From Aureimonas sp. Leaf427 (GTDB taxonomy: Bacteria; Pseudomonadota; Alphaproteobacteria; Rhizobiales; Rhizobiaceae), in contig NZ_LMQW01000023.1 of NCBI RefSeq assembly GCF_001425485.1, forward strand, positions 282,914 to 346,913: 64,000 nucleotides of DNA. Reading direction: 5' to 3'. Position 1 is the first letter of the stretch; each line of letters opens with the position of its first letter. The position numbers and the translations under genes were made by a program. Below are positions 63,263-64,000 of the stretch, piece by piece. The notes below the pieces were generated by a model, which was not told where the DNA came from, made no database searches, and saw only the letters and a list, made by a program, of their open reading frames with translations.

Positions 63263-64000
63263 TCAGCCCATGCGCTCGGAGGCGTATCCGCCGGGGCTGG
63301 CGGGGAAGACCACGGTGCGGTTGCCGTTCTGGAAGACGCGGTGGTGGATGTGGGCGTGGATCGCGCGCGACAGGACCTGCGCCTCCACGTCCCGCCCGAT
63401 CGTCACGTAGTCGGCCGCCGACTGCGCATGGGTGATGCGCGCCACGTCCTGCTCGATGATCGGCCCCTCGTCGAGGTCGGCCGTCACGTAATGGGCGGTC
63501 GCCCCGATCAGCTTCACGCCGCGGCCATAGGCCTGCTTGTAGGGATTGGCGCCCTTGAAGCTCGGCAGGAAGGAATGGTGGATGTTGATGATCCGCCCCG
63601 ACATCTCCTGGCACATGCGGTCCGACAGGACCTGCATGTAGCGCGCCAGCACGATCAGCTCGGCCCGGGTCGAGGTCACGATCTCCATGATCCGCGCCTC
63701 GGCCTCGGGCTTGTTGGCCTTGGTCACGGGGATGTGGTGGAAGGGAATGTCGTGGTTCACGACGACCTTCTGATAGTCGAAATGGTTCGACACGACGGCC
63801 ACGATGTCGATCGGCAGCGCGCCGATCTTCCAGCGGTAGAGAATGTCGTTGAGGCAGTGGCCGAAGCGCGAGACCATGAGGACGACCTTCATCGGCGTCG
63901 CGGAATCGTGGAAGGCGTAGGTCATGGCGAAGGGCTCGGCGACCTCGGGGAAGCCCGCTTCCAGCTCGGCGAGCGAAACGCCCTCCTCCGAGACGAGGCC
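63263..64000 (-). CDS. purU: Formyltetrahydrofolate deformylase (partial, N-terminus beyond window)
   Basis: Hydrolyses 10-formyl-THF to formate and THF. The frame is open to the window edge, and the last 245 residues are present; the N-terminal ACT domain start is missing. The formyltransferase-like domain begins KVVLMVSRFGHCLNDILYRW. It has the catalytic segment INIHHSFLPSFKGANPYKQA and GATAHYVTADLDEGPIIEQD with the conserved Asp. It is convergent with the VOC gene. It is not obviously tied to the sulfur genes. Confidence 0.95.
   Translation of the reverse strand, partial: GLVSEEGVSLAELEAGFPEVAEPFAMTYAFHDSATPMKVVLMVSRFGHCLNDILYRWKIGALPIDIVAVVSNHFDYQKVVVNHDIPFHHIPVTKANKPEAEARIMEIVTSTRAELIVLARYMQVLSDRMCQEMSGRIINIHHSFLPSFKGANPYKQAYGRGVKLIGATAHYVTADLDEGPIIEQDVARITHAQSAADYVTIGRDVEAQVLSRAIHAHIHHRVFQNGNRTVVFPASPGGYASERMG

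Noticed and set aside
1..64000. CRISPR array, insertion sequence or prophage
   Set aside because: No regularly spaced repeats, transposase, terminal inverted repeats or phage structural genes other than the encapsulin HK97-fold shell were found.

Overview
This is a GC-rich chromosomal window from an alphaproteobacterium, most likely a member of the Hyphomicrobiales (Rhizobiales). The evidence is the nuoABCDEFG order with a long NuoE tail, the ExoF/ExoP/ExoY-type exopolysaccharide genes, and the ssu/sfn organosulfur genes. Genus is not resolved; an Aurantimonadaceae-like organism is only a guess. Both window edges cut a gene: nuoG on the left and purU on the right. I see no insertion sequence, phage gene, CRISPR array or rRNA.

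Layout. (1) 1-8.3 kb, minus strand: start of the complex I operon, nuoA-B-C-[GFA]-D-[Uma2]-E-F-[pentapeptide]-G, with three non-nuo genes wedged into it. (2) 8.3-12.4 kb: a gene-poor stretch with tRNA-Asp(GTC), tRNA-Val(TAC), a 46-residue membrane protein, and an L-2-hydroxyglutarate oxidase-like flavoprotein. (3) 12.4-33.8 kb: an exopolysaccharide locus with ExoF-like export protein, two GT4 and two GT2 glycosyltransferases, Wzx-like flippase, Wzz/ExoP-like protein with a degraded P-loop, Wzy-like polymerase, two secreted clan-A glycosidase-like proteins, an ExoY-like initiating transferase, and a four-gene nucleotide-sugar operon beginning with a glucose-1-phosphate cytidylyltransferase.

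(4) 34.4-58.4 kb: a large sulfur-acquisition region. It holds serine O-acetyltransferase, a family 2 encapsulin shell with a cyclic-nucleotide-binding-like insertion and its cysteine desulfurase cargo, MetQ-MetN-MetI, SsuA-flavin reductase-SsuC-SsuB-SsuD plus a PF13454-type flavoprotein, a FemAB/GNAT-like protein, and a second operon of FMN reductase (MsuE-like), SfnG-like sulfone monooxygenase, a five-component branched-chain-amino-acid-type ABC transporter, SfnB-like oxidoreductase and dodecin. (5) 58.5-64 kb: a second PF13454-type flavoprotein, an Rrf2 regulator with a four-cysteine cluster, a small membrane protein with a palindromic upstream element, a DUF2218-PadR pair with a perfect operator-like palindrome, a ring-cleaving dioxygenase-like VOC protein and PurU.

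How the genes fit together. The sulfur genes form a coherent inferred path: import of sulfonates and probably sulfones or another organosulfur compound, release of sulfite by reduced-flavin monooxygenases fed by two dedicated flavin reductases, O-acetylserine formation for cysteine synthesis, and sulfur handling from cysteine inside an encapsulin compartment. Methionine import lies divergent to the encapsulin operon. The best candidates for undescribed biology are the cNBD-bearing encapsulin with cysteine desulfurase cargo, the Liv-type transporter inside the sulfone operon, and the paralogous flavoproteins associated with the sulfur genes.
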